Positions 34,379 to 45,810 are shown, counted from the stretch's first letter. The stretch: DNA of 64,000 bases from Massospora cicadina (GCA_022478985.1 JAKSZP010010640.1:115156-179155), one strand, 5' to 3'. Notes: generated by a model from the letters alone, not told the origin. A program made the numbers and translations.

Positions 34379-35700
34379 TTAATTTTTGTGGAAAGAGTCG
34401 CGTTGGCTTTGGCCTTCGCTTTTTGTTTTCCCAATGTCAGACGAATTTTTTTTGTGGTGCGGATAAGTTCGGTGCACCGTCAGGCTGGGCAAAATTTTTT
34501 TTTCAATTGGGATAGGTCCCAAGTCAATTTTGACTGGAGCTTGGGTGCAGCGATTGGGTGAGATTGAATCTCCCATCGGATCCTCAGATTGAGTGGTCCG
34601 CTCAGCATGGGCCTCCCAATCTGATTGGGTGATGGATTCCCAAGTCACTTCCGCCGCGAAGGTCTCCATGTCCTCCTGGCATTGTGATTGTGGGATGGTG
34701 GTGGTGGCCTTGGCCGCTTCCTTGGCCGCGGCCCTATGGGTCTGCTTGGCCTTCTTCCACTCCTGCGGGGAGATGGGCTTTACCAATAGGTAGCAGCCTT
34801 GTGCTCCCCACGGGAAAGCCTCCATGGTGCTGCAGTTGGTTCATAGTGCGCCTCTCCACTGGCCATGGCCGCTGAGGGGTGCTCTTGGAATGTGACGCCC
34901 TCATTGATGGGGCATGCATGCGCCTTATGGCTGAACGCGTCACAGTGGGTGCAAATGGGGGGGCGCGCTGTCCACAGTTACCTGGAATGGGTGGGTGGTA
35001 TGCCCTGCGATGTCAATAAAGGTGGAGTGTGGGATCTGGGTTAGGTCCTTCGCGATCTCCTCAGTTGGGGTCAGAACTGCGATGGCTTTGTTAGTGCACA
35101 GGTGTGGCATCAGCGTGAAACGTTGCATTTTGAAAGATTGTATTTCGCCATATATGGCGAGACCATCTTTCAGGTGTTGCTCCAAAATGTCACGTTTTAC
35201 CGTAGTTGGCAAAAAGTCAAACATGAGGAAAGTTTGGTTTGATTTTGTCCATCTGGTGCGTTTGGTTTTAATGACCCATTGCCCTTCGGGGAGGTCAACC
35301 ACTATGTGCACCGCTGCAGCCTCATCTGCTGCTATTTTGCTTTCGAAACCCAGGTCCAGCCAACCACGTGACATGGAGTGAGGTGCAACGTACACCGCGG
35401 TCAGGAAAATTTTGTGTACATCTTCACAAAATTTTTCCCATAAGGCCGTTTTTTGGATGTCCAGATACACACGGACTCTGAATTCCACCAACAAAAGTGG
35501 CTGGGAGTGTGGCGTGTTGATGTACTGGTTGCATCATGCTTGCCACACAAGTATCTCCGGTGTTTTGTGACCGCCAGTTTTTTGAGATTTTTTTCTATTC
35601 CGCCGGATTCTCCAGGGCGTTTTTGAACGTTAGAGGCCGCGGGCCTTCCGCCTGCTCCTCTTGCCTTGCTTGCCCAACTTCTCCCAGACATGGGCGCAGA
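34379..35700 (-). pseudogene. LINE copy 1 ORF1
   Basis: ORF1 starts MSGRSWASKARGAGGRPAAS (about 35691) and is split by frameshifts into pieces 35401-35691, 34940-35494 and 34379-34825. The middle piece (VRVYLDIQKTALWEKFCEDV, WLDLGFESKIAADEAAA) is well kept in copy 2. Next comes a CCHC zinc knuckle near 34910-34953: CTHCDAFSHKAHAC (CX2CX4HX4C). The C-terminal part is rich in lysine and alanine (KKAKQTHRAAAKEAAKATT). ORF1 proteins of LINEs coat the RNA. The frame breaks at a G7 run near 34957, where copy 2 has G5. Confidence 0.85.
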
Positions 35701-35801
35701 CTAATCTCCTCTATGAGATTATCAAACTAGATTGAGTCTTGAATTGAATAGGTTGCAAAAGTGTTTGCAACGAGAAAGAAAAGTAAGAAACTTGAGCTTT
35801 T

Positions 35802-36029
35802 AATACGCTAAAATATGGAATCTATGCATTTTTATGTTCATGAGCCCTCAGTTGTTGTAAGTAATTTCAATATGACGCCTATTAACATAAAGAAACTTCC
35901 TATTTTTGGTTAAACCTAACTTCGCCTAGCACACCATTTCTATTGACGTTGTGGGCCATTAGATAATAGTAATGGCCAATTTACATATAGATGTGGCCAT
36001 CAACCACCCCACTAAGTGGATGGAGTCTG
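35802..36029 (+). pseudogene. Element D integrase, part 2
   Basis: Between the LINE and element E the plus strand reads SIDVVGPLDNSNGQF (first catalytic D), then VAINHPTKWMESV, the cognate of the VDH-TKWVEA motif in element F. The latter is where element E inserted. The sequence resumes at 48914. Confidence 0.75.
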
Positions 36030-36750
36030 TGGAAATTCAGATTTTTGGGTTGCTTGATGGAGGGGTTTTCTCCTGAAGTACCACAATAGATTTCAAGAGA
36101 AGTAAGTTTCTCTATTGCAGGTTAAATATTGTCAGGAGTTTAGACCACTTATACTAAAATACTAAAACTTTAATTGAAATAAGGGATGGCTTATATAAGA
36201 TATTTTATTAGTAATCTTTTTGGGGTCAAGAAGCAAACCCTCTCAATATCTCAGTGCTTAGTATATAATTGTGTCAAGGCTCAAAGCTTGGATCAGCCTA
36301 GGAATGTCCAGCCTAGGGAAAATGGGGATTTAACCTATCTGAGCTCTTGAGTATCACCTTACATCAATTGAACAGCTAATGGAGGGTCAATACTGGGTAG
36401 GACTAGTCCATTAGGTAAGGATTTATATTTAGCCCAATCAATGGATGGTAAAATATTTGCACTTTCAGGATCCCCTCAACCCTATAAAAGAGGGTGGTCT
36501 CCGTCTAGTTGTATGAAATAAACTGGAAGCGGCCTGAGGAGGAAACTCAGACAGACTATCATGATTATGCCTCATGGTCAGTGCAATCCAACTGCCTGAA
36601 CTCATGCTATTTGCCTGAGAAGATATAAAAAAGTATTACTTTAATTTGAGGGGTTCCACAAAGAATTGACCAGGGTCTTTAAGCTGATACTTTCTTTATT
36701 TAACTCCAAAAAAGTTCTTCTCACGATATTGGACTTGTAATTGTTCAACA
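36030..36750 (-). repeat. Element E 3' LTR
   Basis: Starts TGGAAATTCAG and ends TTGTTCAACA on the plus strand. It aligns throughout with 48192-48913, including GCAGGTTAAATATTGTCAGG, ACCCTATAAAAGAGGGTGGT and GGGGTTCCACAAAGAAT. Divergence is moderate. Confidence 0.88.
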
Positions 36751-36759
36751 TTACCACCT

Positions 36760-37770
36760 TTAAGAGAAGTAAGGCGAATAAAGGCATATGAACCAGCCAT
36801 GAACCCGGTTGATGTTAGCTCCAGAAGCAAGGGCTTTGATGTAGTATTCATCCACTCTCTTATATGTAACTAAAAAAGGTCCCTCCAAGATAGAACCAAG
36901 CTTCTCACACCTGGTGATGATCCAATTGTGGTAAACAGTACCAAGCCTGATACTTGGAAGGAAGAAAGAGATGCCAGCTCTCATTAGCTACTTGTCCTTC
37001 TTTAATGAAAGTCTTTGCCAAGTTAGTCCTAGCCTCTGCTTGTAGCTGGATAATGTGCTGGGCTGAATTTTTCATGGCTTGTTCAAGGTCAGTACTGTCA
37101 GAGAAAGTATCTTTGGCTAATAAAGCTGGCATCCCAGGTAACACCCATACAACATACATAAAAAGGCATTTTGAAGATACGATGGTAACTAATGTGATAG
37201 GCCATTAGTGCGCTGGGTAGGTAGAGATCCCAATGAAGAGGGCCTGAATTGGCCATTTTTCGGAGTATAGAGACCAGGGATGCATTCTATCTTTCTACAG
37301 TCCCATTTGTGAATGGATTGTAGGGGGCCGAGAAGAGTTTTAGTGTTCCCATAGAAGTGACAAGGAGCTTTACCACTCTGGAGGTGAAGTTTTTCCCATT
37401 GTCACAAAGGAGGAATTGGGGGTAGCCATGTTGCGTGAAGATAAGCTAATGCAAAAAGGTAGCAGTGGCTTTGGCAGTCTGAGTGGGGAGAGCAACAAAT
37501 TCAACCCATTTGGTAAAATGGTCAATTTCAACCGGGATGTAACGATTGCCACTAATGGTCTGAGGTAAAGGCCCTACCACGTCTAAGCTTATGGTGTGGA
37601 AGGGTTGGTGGAGGTAATCAATTGATACTGATACTGGGCCTTATAGATGGATTTCTTTTTACAGTGCAGACAGTAATATAGGACTTCAGTTATAGTCTCC
37701 ATGATGCCCTCACAGTAGTAGCCTTCTCTAACCCATTCATAGGTCTTTCATACTCCACTATGCTCTATGA
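36760..37770 (-). pseudogene. Element E integrase
   Basis: Minus-strand frames give, in order, the first-aspartate stretch LDVVGPLPQTI and DHFTKWVEFVALPTQTAKA near 37470-37610, then FLLCDNGKNFTSRVV (second aspartate, near 37400-37430), and a C-terminal part: AKDTFSDSTDLEQAMKNSAQ (36905-37159), and ILEGPFLVTYKRVDEYYIKA with INRVHGWFICLYSP (36760-36984). Element F's C-terminus ends in the same way (KRVHGQFLRLYSP), so E and F are sister families. There is no chromodomain. Frames change several times. Confidence 0.82.
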
Positions 37771-37788
37771 TAGTATAAGACTCCAGGA

Positions 37789-38270
37789 TCACAGGTACTC
37801 TCTCTGACGGCTAGAGATAGGACAGCCATTTACTCCTACTTTCTTGTATAACTTCCCACTTTCTACCTTTGTATTGCAGGAGTGCCAAGATAGCATTTCC
37901 TGAATGGGTTCATCTTGATCAGCCCAAGTTTCAGGGATGTTTAGGAGATCATGTAGCCATTCAGCTTCACTATTGTCTAAGTGAAGGACAGGCAGCCGCG
38001 TCAACCCATCAACGTTCATACGGAGAGTTACCGCTTGATGCTCAATAGTCATATCATAATGTTGGAACTTCAGAGCTCAGTGAGCCAGCCGTCCAGTGGG
38101 GCCCTTTATATTTTGCAACCACTTCAAGGATGCCTAATCAGTAAGCACTTTAGATGACGTCCCATATAATAAAGGACAATAGTACTTTAAAGCGAGCAAG
38201 ACAGCCAGTCACTCCTTCTCAGTGACGCTATAGTTACGTTCAGCTTTTGAGAGCAACTTGCTGTAGTAAG
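37789..38270 (-). pseudogene. Element E RNase H, downstream half
   Basis: Directly after F's insertion site the minus strand reads YSKLLSKAERNYSVTEKEWL, AVLLALKYYCPLLYG and later GLTRLP (RNase H end; usual ADGLSRLP). It continues the frame broken at 44754. The open piece 37789-38052 covers the last part. Confidence 0.85.
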
Positions 38271-38681
38271 TGTCGGAATTTGAGATAATAATCAAATTAA
38301 ATCCCCCTCCCAAATTAGGCCATACAATTTGGTCGTCAAACCTAACCAAGTTAGATCAATTTCAGGATCCTCCTCCCCTATTCCAGAGTCATGTGGGGCG
38401 GCGTTTCCACCCATTTGGTCAGGTGAGCAACGCCATCCATTGAGGAGGCCCACGAGGAGGTCATTCTGGAAGATCAGTAAAGATCCTGAATGGATGAGGC
38501 CCTGATGATCCCAAAGGCACCAAGTCTCAACACACCCTAATATCGAAACCTTATAAGCCTAATAAAATAAAAGAATAACTTACCCAGCTTTCCGCTTCCT
38601 TCTCGACCTTTTTTCTGAAAATTAGCAGCTTTGAGCTACCTTCAAACCCTGGCGCCAGTCTAGAGAACTGTAGCACCAACA
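38271..38681 (+). repeat. Element F 5' LTR
   Basis: Starts TGTCGGAATTTGAGATAATA and ends GTAGCACCAACA. Matches 44336-44749 throughout, for example CTTTCCGCTTCCTTCTCGACC in both (first 20 bases of that block identical). Confidence 0.93.
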
Positions 38682-38685
38682 AGAG

Positions 38686-38704
38686 TGGTGCTCACTACAG
38701 GGGG
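38686..38704 (+). promoter_or_regulatory. Element F primer-binding site
   Basis: TGGTGCTCACTACAGGGGG begins four bases after the LTR. It is the longest form of the primer site shared by D, E, F and G. It implies a tRNA ending CCCCCUGUAGUGAGCACCA. Confidence 0.9.
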
Positions 38705-38899
38705 CTCTGAACTGTCCCGAGTGAAAACATCTATCACAATGGAAAATATATAGAAGCCTAAAAGATCAAACCGCTGGTCAGTTGAGAAGCGTTGCCCAAT
38801 GGGTTAGTACCTCATGGCATGAAATACCAGCCGCTCAAGCCAAAATATTAGAATTTCGAGCTGCTTTCCAGTTCACCCTGCCTTCTATCAATGGAAGTT

Positions 38900-40660
38900 A
38901 GTACCAACTTCAATATGAAAACCTTAATGAGGTAATCCCCCAACTAATAAATGTCATCTACTCTGCAAGTGCCTTCACTAGTTGTTACCACGCCTCCGCC
39001 ATTCCCTCTACCATGAGGGACCTTTATGACTCGGCCCAGCTGCCACCAGCAGAACTCACATTGGGCCCTGAACATTGACTCTGACATTTCGTTCACCCCG
39101 ACATCCATCACCTACTCCAACTGGTTGGGTTGCACCATCAAGAAGTCGATTGCCAACTGGGGCTCTCCCAGGCCCTACACACCCATCTCGTTGATTTCTA
39201 TAACGCGGCCTCCTCCTTCATCCATGACAACTAAAAGCCATAATTGATAATTGACAGCTGATTAATGAAGTTTGAGACCAGGTAGTGGTGTTAGACCATG
39301 GGATCTCCAGGTATCTTGAGGATGAACTGCGTCAGAACATCCAACACCTTAAAACAACTTGGAATTGACGCCTTCTCCAAGTTGAGGATCTGGTAGGGAC
39401 CCTACAACGACACTATCAAGAGCTGGCCTCCCGCGACTATCCAACTAGGGGCGAAGGTCCTAAAGGGCCAGAAGGTCCCTGTGGACCCCCTGGGCCCCCA
39501 GGTTCCTCAGCCCCCACCGCTGCCGGCCCTAAGGACCCCTGGCAGAAGGATGTGATGACAACCTTGGCTGTTTTATGTGAATAAATTTGGAATGTAGCTG
39601 AAGGATGTAGACTCCAAATGGATGGAGTCCCACTTGGTCCTAGGGTCTTCCTAGATGCCCTGTCAGACGAAATGGGCAACTTAAGTATTTTTACTTAGCC
39701 AACTGACGCCCACATCTCTCAGCTGGAGCAGACTTGTTGAGGGTTCAAGACCCACCTGACCACTCTTGAAAACCAATCTCACCGCCTAAAGGCTGACATA
39801 CAATCTTTAAAAGAGAAAGTCATGGACAAGGTTTTCTTTTCCTCCCTCAATCAAAATTGGGGCGATGTCCAGGAGGAACTTGAAGGCCTATGATGCCAGC
39901 TAGACCAACAGGGCCCCCATGACTATGCGGAAACTGAAATTTCAGGACCAACACATATCCCTGGTGTTAACACCCTCTCCGCTACTCTGGTAACAAACTT
40001 TAAACCTAGTTTTAAAGAAAGGTTCGTTCCCAGCCAAGAGAGCATTGCATCCTTCCTATATGCCTATGAAAGCTTCATGGAGGAGGCCACTGACTGGCAA
40101 AGGGTAAAAAATATCAACTCCTGCCTGGATAGCACGTCCTGAGAGATCATGACCCCTCACTTGAAGGAGTGCACCACTTGGGATCAGATCCGCATGGCTC
40201 TGATCCAAGAGTTCAGTAGCAACCAAACCTTAGCCAACCAGAAACAGGCCTTCATGGGTATCCGATTAAACAAGGGAGAAAAACACACAGAGTTCTTCAG
40301 CTGCTTCTATGCCCAAGCTCAACCCTTGGTAACCACGAATCATATCACCCTGGATGACGCCATTACCGCTGTCATTTCTGCGTTAGGATCCTACCCTGAG
40401 GTCCAGATGCATATGATTGGCCAGAAGAATGGGTTTGCCTGCATCCAAGAAATTAAGGAGGCCCTTAATGAGATCCCTATGTCTACTCTGCACTTCAAGG
40501 CTACCTCCACTGGCCCCTCTAACCATCCTAGAGTCCATGTGGTCGAAAACCAGAAAAACCCTTGATCCAGATGTACTTACTGTAATGGTACCAGGCACAG
40601 TGCCAAGAACTTCTGGAAACGACTTGCCAAGGAGGCGGGAAAAGAGCAGTCAGCATGAAG
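38900..40660 (+). pseudogene. Element F gag
   Basis: The N-terminal half is broken by stops. At 39456-39509 an in-frame tract gives six Gly-X-Y triplets (GPKGPEGPCGPPGPPGSS), like collagen. A capsid part follows: FKERFVPS and LKECTTWDQIRMALIQEFSS in the 138-codon frame 40149-40565, the retrotransposon Gag domain. Near 40565-40612 a zinc knuckle reads CTYCNGTRHSAKNF, with phenylalanine where the last cysteine of CX2CX4HX4C should be. The acidic tail runs into protease. Confidence 0.8.
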
Positions 40661-40854
40661 GATGAGGAACTTCCTGCTGACGACCCTACTCAGCCTCAAG
40701 AATCCTCTGCAACCATAAATGAACCAGGAGCTACGGCATCTGGAGAAGAAGTTTCGATATCTAAAGATAATAAAGAAATTGATAATGCTTACTCTTCTTC
40801 TGATGACACTTCCATGTTCCTCACTCTGCCACCCCAGTTCAGAAGCCTGGTCAC

Positions 40855-41232
40855 CTGGGTTGCAGTTCAAGCTCATAAGATACTAGTCCATGCCATAATT
40901 GACAGTGGCTCCCCATGAATGGCATATCCTCCAAATTGATGAAATGCATCAAGATCACTCCTGATATGACGCACTATATGGAGTATGGCACAGCTGGCCC
41001 CCAGTGCACCCAATCCATAGGGGCATATTCCTCTCTATCAATACAATTTGGGAAGATCTCTTTAGATACACCCGCTGTCACTCTGGACAACCCTAGCTAT
41101 GACCTGCTCCTTGGGACTCGATTTCTTAGAGACTATTCAGCAATGCTCCATTACAACGGCGGCTTTCTATCCTTACTTGGTCATCGTATCCCGCTTGTTT
41201 TTGAGACCCCCATGACTCAAAACCAAGGTTAA
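40855..41232 (+). pseudogene. Element F aspartic protease
   Basis: HAIIDSGSP at about 40890-40915 is the retropepsin active site (DSG), immediately followed by a stop codon. The next frame (40915-41232) gives YGTAGPQCTQSIGAYSSLSI and YDLLLGTRFLRDYSAMLHYN, the flap and the closing LLGT-FL motif. Substitution or readthrough would be needed for function, so this copy is dead. Confidence 0.85.
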
Positions 41233-41474
41233 AGCCTGGGCTTGTCTACTAGAGAGTGAAAGCTGAATCAATCAGCTCAAATATCATATTAGGGGTTCCC
41301 AAGTCCGACTAACCCTCCTGCTGTTGATGGGCAAGAAGGCATGCCAATTTACTTACCTAAGACTACTACATTCCACCAAAGTCCCAGGTCATCGCCAATA
41401 CCCAGGTCCATGTCAACATCCCCTCAGGGTATCTGCTAGAAATCTGAGGCCTAGACAACCCATCCCCAAAGGAG

Positions 41475-42560
41475 GTGCTGACCTGTCCAGGGACTCTAGA
41501 TCCAGTATTCGGTGGATCTATATCAGTGCTGTTGGCCAACCTTACTGATAAACCTAAAATAGTAGGTCCAAGCATCCCCACCGCCTATGTCTGCTTACTA
41601 CTGGTGGAGGCTATCGCTAATGTCCAGAACTTTGGGGACTTAAGAGACTTTAGCTTGGAAGCTCCACCCTCAGTTAGTCTGGTTAATACTAATATCAGTA
41701 AAGACCTCTTGGATTACCAACAGCAAAAGGTCCTGGCGTTGTTAGAAGAATATTTCGACCTATTCTCGACCTCAAACTATGACTTCAGAAGAATGAACAG
41801 GGTCCTCCATCATGTAGAAACTGGGGATGCTCCTCCCTTTTGGTCCCGACCTTACTGAAAGAGCAAGGTCGAGGAGGCCCAGGTGACCGTTGAGCTAAAA
41901 CAGCTACTTGACAATGGACTCTTGGTGCCTTTGCGCAGCCCTTGGGTCTCTCCTCTTCTTCTGGTTTGAAAGAAGGACGGCAGCCATCAGGTGGTGATGA
42001 ACTATTTATAACTTAACTCCATTACTAAAAAGGACAGTTATTACCTTGAATTGATGATTCCCTCTGACTGCTCGCTGGATCCCAATACTTTTCTGCCATG
42101 GACCTTGCCAGCAAATATTGGCAGGTTGAGCTCGCCTCTAAAGACTGGACTAAGTATGCACTCATAGCCAATGAAGGACTATTCGAGCCCACCAGGATGC
42201 CCCAAGGCCTTTTTAACGCCCCGGCCACTTTCCAACATTCCATGGATGGGATCCTTGGGGACTTGAAGCTTTCCTGCATCTTGTTTATCTGGATGACATT
42301 ACCGTTTTCTCTCAAACCTTTAATGGGCACCTTGAGCATCTATGGAAAGTCTTCAATCAGCTACAAAGGGCGTCCATAAAGCTAAAACCTTCAAAGTGCT
42401 CCTTCTTTCAGTCCAAATTAGAATTCCTGGGGCAAAAGGTCTCTAAGGATGGCATCCAACCTATACCAAACAAAATCGCCGCCATAGAGAAAATGTCGCG
42501 CCCCCAGAGTTTAAGGGATATCCAGGTATTCCTCAGCATGATGGGCTATTACTGACAGTT
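41475..42560 (+). pseudogene. Element F reverse transcriptase
   Basis: The frame 41475-41858 is the linker and RT start (LLEEYFDLFSTSNYDF, HHVETGDAPPFWSRPY). After a stop the motifs are LNSITKKDSY-type fingers, then MDLASKYWQVELASKDWTKY and MPQGLFNAPATFQHSMDGIL (42098-42379). The catalytic box VYLDDITVFS (YLDD) lies at about 42284-42310 in a neighbouring frame, so a one-base slip precedes it. LKPSKCSFFQ and the thumb follow. Confidence 0.9.
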
Positions 42561-42589
42561 TATTCCTCAGTTTGCTTAAATCGCGTAAT

Positions 42590-43140
42590 CGCTGCTTTAT
42601 CTCCTAAAGAAGAATGTGCCATTTGAGTGGCGGCCTGAACAAGAACAGGATTTTAATGCCTTAAGAACCGCTCTCTGTACTAAACCCATTTTAGTTCACC
42701 CTCGCTTTGACCAACCCTTCCTGTTGTTCATAGATGTGAATGACATCACTATCAGGCCATCCTGGCCCAACATGACAAAAACCAGGTCAACCACCCCATG
42801 GCCTACTTTATTAAGATGCTAAATAAAGCTGAGCAGAACTACAGCATCACTGAAAGGGAATGTCTAGCCGTCCTACTGGCCATCAAACATTTTTGGCCTT
42901 TCCTCTATAGTACCCACTTTACTATTATTGCAGACCACTCCTCGCTATGGTGGCTTCAACAAATGAAGGATCCCGATGGTCAGTTATATAGATGGGCTCT
43001 ATGACTACTTAGCTACAATTTTACCATCATTCACCGTGCAGACACTATTCACCAGAATGCTGACGGCCTCTCCAGGATGCCGGTGTTAGCAGCGTTGACC
43101 CCTGAGAAGGACCAGCTATATGATCTAATAGGCTGATCTA
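42590..43140 (+). pseudogene. Element F RNase H
   Basis: PFEWRPEQEQDFNALRTALC opens the connection, then PFLLFIDVNDIT with the first acid. The piece 42798-43004 reads ITERECLAVLLAIKHFWPFL and FTIIADHSSLWWLQQMKDPD (ADH third acid), and 43040-43090 gives NADGLSRMP. A frame change near 42760 and a stop at 43005 break it. Confidence 0.9.
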
Positions 43141-43169
43141 ACCAGTGGAAGTTAGAAACCCCGGAGGTC

Positions 43170-44335
43170 CAGGCTTAACTATGAAGGATGACTTGTGATA
43201 CACAAATTAAGGATGGGCTGCTTTACAAGAAGGTCAACAAGAAGTGGCTCCCTAATATCCGCCCCTCCTCCAGAAATGATGTTATACTTTAAGGCCATTC
43301 CACCGTGGGACATGGGGCTGTCAAAAAGTCTTATGAGTGGTTGAAATCACGATGCTACTGGGACCGCATGATAGAAATTATCCAGGAGGTCTTGGAAGCA
43401 TGCATGGCTTGCCAATCACAAGACCGAGCTAACCCTCAATTCCAACATTCAGTGGTTGCCCCAACTGATCCCTTCAATGTGGTAAGCATTGATGTGGTGG
43501 GCCTTCTTCCCATTGGGTTGCATGGCCATAAATATATTATCCTAGCCGTGGACCATCTAACCAAATGGGTTGAAGCGATTTCAGTCCCAGCTGCTACTGC
43601 CAAGGCCACCGCCCTTTTCCTCGTTTGATCCGTTTTAAACCAGCATGGGTGTCCCCAAACCTTACTCTTAAACAATGGATTAAACTTCACCTCCCAGGTA
43701 ACGCAAGAACTTACCTCACTATTCAGCACTACCCATAGTTTCGCTGCACCTTACCACCCCTCCACTAATGGGGCGGTTGAATGGGCTAACACAACCCTTA
43801 TTTCCATTCTTTTGGAAATTAGCTGCCTCAGACCCTGCTCGTTGGAACTATTATATACCCAGCGCCTTGCTTGCCTACAAAATAAGCTATCAATGAGTTA
43901 TCAAGATGCCCACATTTGAAGCCCTATATGGGTGGGCACCTCGGCTGCCAAGTAGCATCCAGCCAATTCTTGGGACCTCCACTCCTGAGAACTCCAACTT
44001 TACTATGAGGGCTCTAGCTGATAAAGTTGTCCAGCTTCAAGCCCAAGCCACTTAAGGCATTATCACCACCACTGGAAGAGAGACATCCCAATCTAATCTT
44101 GGATGACCCTCCTTACCAGATTTTCAATTAGGTGACCTTGTTCTCTTTTATCACCATTGACCTGGAGGCTGACAGAACAAGCTTGACATACTTTGGTCCA
44201 GACCCTATAAAATTATTCATAGGGTGAGGTCTGAGTACTCCATCGCCAATGTCAACCAAGGGATCATGGTAAAGCGGGTGCATGGTCAGTTCCTGCGGCT
44301 GTATTCCCCCTCCAACAGGATCTTGAGGGGGGCAT
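43170..44335 (+). pseudogene. Element F integrase
   Basis: Zinc finger: GHGAVKKSYEWLKSRCYWDR, then CMACQSQD (CX2C). Core: VVSIDVVGLLPIGLHGHKY (first D), VDHLTKWVEAISVPAATAKA, then TLLLNNGLNFTSQ near 43665-43695, where the second catalytic aspartate of DNG is asparagine, and YHPSTNGAVEWANTTL (glutamate box). The C-terminus ends KRVHGQFLRLYSPSNRIL close to the purine tract. No chromodomain is present. Confidence 0.9.
44324..44335 (+). promoter_or_regulatory. Element F polypurine tract
   Basis: TGAGGGGGGCAT is immediately followed by the 3' LTR start TGTCAGAATTC at 44336. Confidence 0.8.
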
Positions 44336-44749
44336 TGTCAGAATTCAAGATAATAATTGAATCAAATTCCCCCTTCCAAATTAGGCTGTACTGAATCGGT
44401 CATCGAACCTAACTGAGTTAAATCAATTTCAGGATCCTCCTCCCCTATTCCTGAGTCACGTGGGGTGGCAACTCCACCCATTCAGTCAGGTGAGCGACTC
44501 TATCCATTAAGGATGCCCACAAGGAGGCCATTCCAGAAGATCAGTAAAGATCCTGATCAGATGAGGCCCTGATGATCCCAAAGGCACCGAGTCCCAACAC
44601 ACCCTATAAATATTGAATTCTTCTAAGCATAATGAAATATTGAATAACTTACACAGCTTTCCGCTTCCTTCTCGACCTTTTTTCTGCAAATTAGCAGCTT
44701 CAAGCCACCTTCAGACCTCAGCACCAGTCTAGAGACTGTAGCGCTGACA
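44336..44749 (+). repeat. Element F 3' LTR
   Basis: Matches 38271-38681 and ends GTAGCGCTGACA, followed by the duplicated GTAAG and the resumed RNase H of element E. Confidence 0.93.
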
Positions 44750-44990
44750 GTAAGACAAGGGATGATTAACCTCATGGTCATCCAACTGAGCCAAGATATC
44801 TCCAACGGCGTAGTCAGAGGCATCTGTAAACAACATGAAGGGCTTGTTATTGTCAGGATGATGAAGGATTGGTCGTTGTTGCAATAAATCCTTCAAGGTC
44901 TCAAACGCGACTTTTTTTTCTGCACCCCAATGAAATGTAGTGTTCTTAGCCAAGAGATGTATGAGAGCTCTCTGAGCTGGGCGAATTTGG
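44750..44990 (-). pseudogene. Element E RNase H, upstream half
   Basis: The 74-codon piece 44729-44953 reads FHWGAEKKVAFETLKDLLQQ, RPILHHPDNNKPFMLFTDAS with the first catalytic D, and DYAVGDILAQLDDHEVNHPL, then SY where F begins. Continues at 38270. Confidence 0.88.
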
Positions 44991-45810
44991 TGATGAATTG
45001 ATGTTAATACCCCATCATGCTAAGGAAACCTGAATGTAACAAGGGTTTTTGGGTGCCAGCATCTTGGATATAGATTTAACCTTATCTTGTAAGGGTTGAA
45101 TCCCGTCTTGTGAAATAGCGTTCCCAAAAAAATCCAGGTTTTCTGATTAAAAAGTACATTTTAATGGCTATCTTGATACTAGAAGCTCACAGGCTTTGAA
45201 ACACTTATTTTAGGTTCATGATAGTGCTTTTTGAAGGTCTTGGAGAAAGCTTTAATGTCATCGAGATAGACATTCACACAGTTCAGCTTGAGATCCTGGA
45301 GTATATGATCTATCACCAATTGAAAAGTGGCAGGCGCATTGCATCACTCCTTAGGTAGCCAAGTGGGTTGGAACTGGCCTTAGCTGCAGATAAAAGCGCT
45401 TTTCTACTGTTCTTGAAAAGAAAAGGTTATTTTCCAAACCCACTAGCCAAATCCGTGGCAGAAAAGAACTTGGACCCAGAGAGTTGGGCCAGAACATCAT
45501 CAATACGGGTGATATGGTAGCTGACCTTCTTGGTAAGGTTGTTTAATATGCGGTAGTCCATAACTACCCAATGACCTCCATTTTTTATTTATATTAGAAG
45601 AGTGGACAACCAAGGACTTTGGGACGGCACCAGCAACCCAGAATCCAGCAACTTTTTGAGCTCAGTCTGCATCTGTAGCTCCTCGACTTTTGATTTATAG
45701 TAGAGTTTAAATTGAATGGGACAGCATTCTCAACATCAATAAAGTGACTTTAACTCTTCATGTGTACATAGTCAGCATCAGATTTAAAAAAATGTAACTA
45801 TAGGCCTCAA
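44990..45810 (-). pseudogene. Element E reverse transcriptase
   Basis: Minus-strand motifs in order: WVVMDYRILNNLTKKVSYHI near 45530-45590, FFSATDLASGF near 45440, and the catalytic box CVNVYLDDIKAFSKTF (YLDD) near 45240-45290. Several frame changes lie between them. The wording matches element F, its sister family. Confidence 0.85.

Larger units (their letters stand above)
30520..35784 (-). mobile_element. LINE copy 1, full length
   Basis: A non-LTR retrotransposon of about 5265 bp on the minus strand, flanked by a perfect 17-bp duplication AAGAAACTTGAGCTTTT (30503-30519 and 35785-35801). Minus-strand order: short 5' leader, ORF1 with a zinc knuckle, ORF2 with an APE-type endonuclease, reverse transcriptase and a C-terminal cysteine/histidine motif, then a short 3' end in AATAAATTTAAA. 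The 5' end is the same as in copy 2, so it is full length rather than truncated. Internal frameshifts make it inactive. It lies in the integrase of element D. Confidence 0.95.
38271..44749 (+). mobile_element. Element F: Ty3/gypsy inside element E
   Basis: LTRs 38271-38681 (411 bp) and 44336-44749 (414 bp) start TGTC and end AACA/GACA. The perfect duplication GTAAG flanks it (38266-38270 and 44750-44754). A 19-nt primer site follows the 5' LTR and a G6 purine tract precedes the 3' LTR. Gag, protease, RT, RNase H and integrase follow in order on the plus strand. Element E's RNase H reads continuously if F and one GTAAG are removed. Total 6479 bp, with many stops. Confidence 0.95.
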
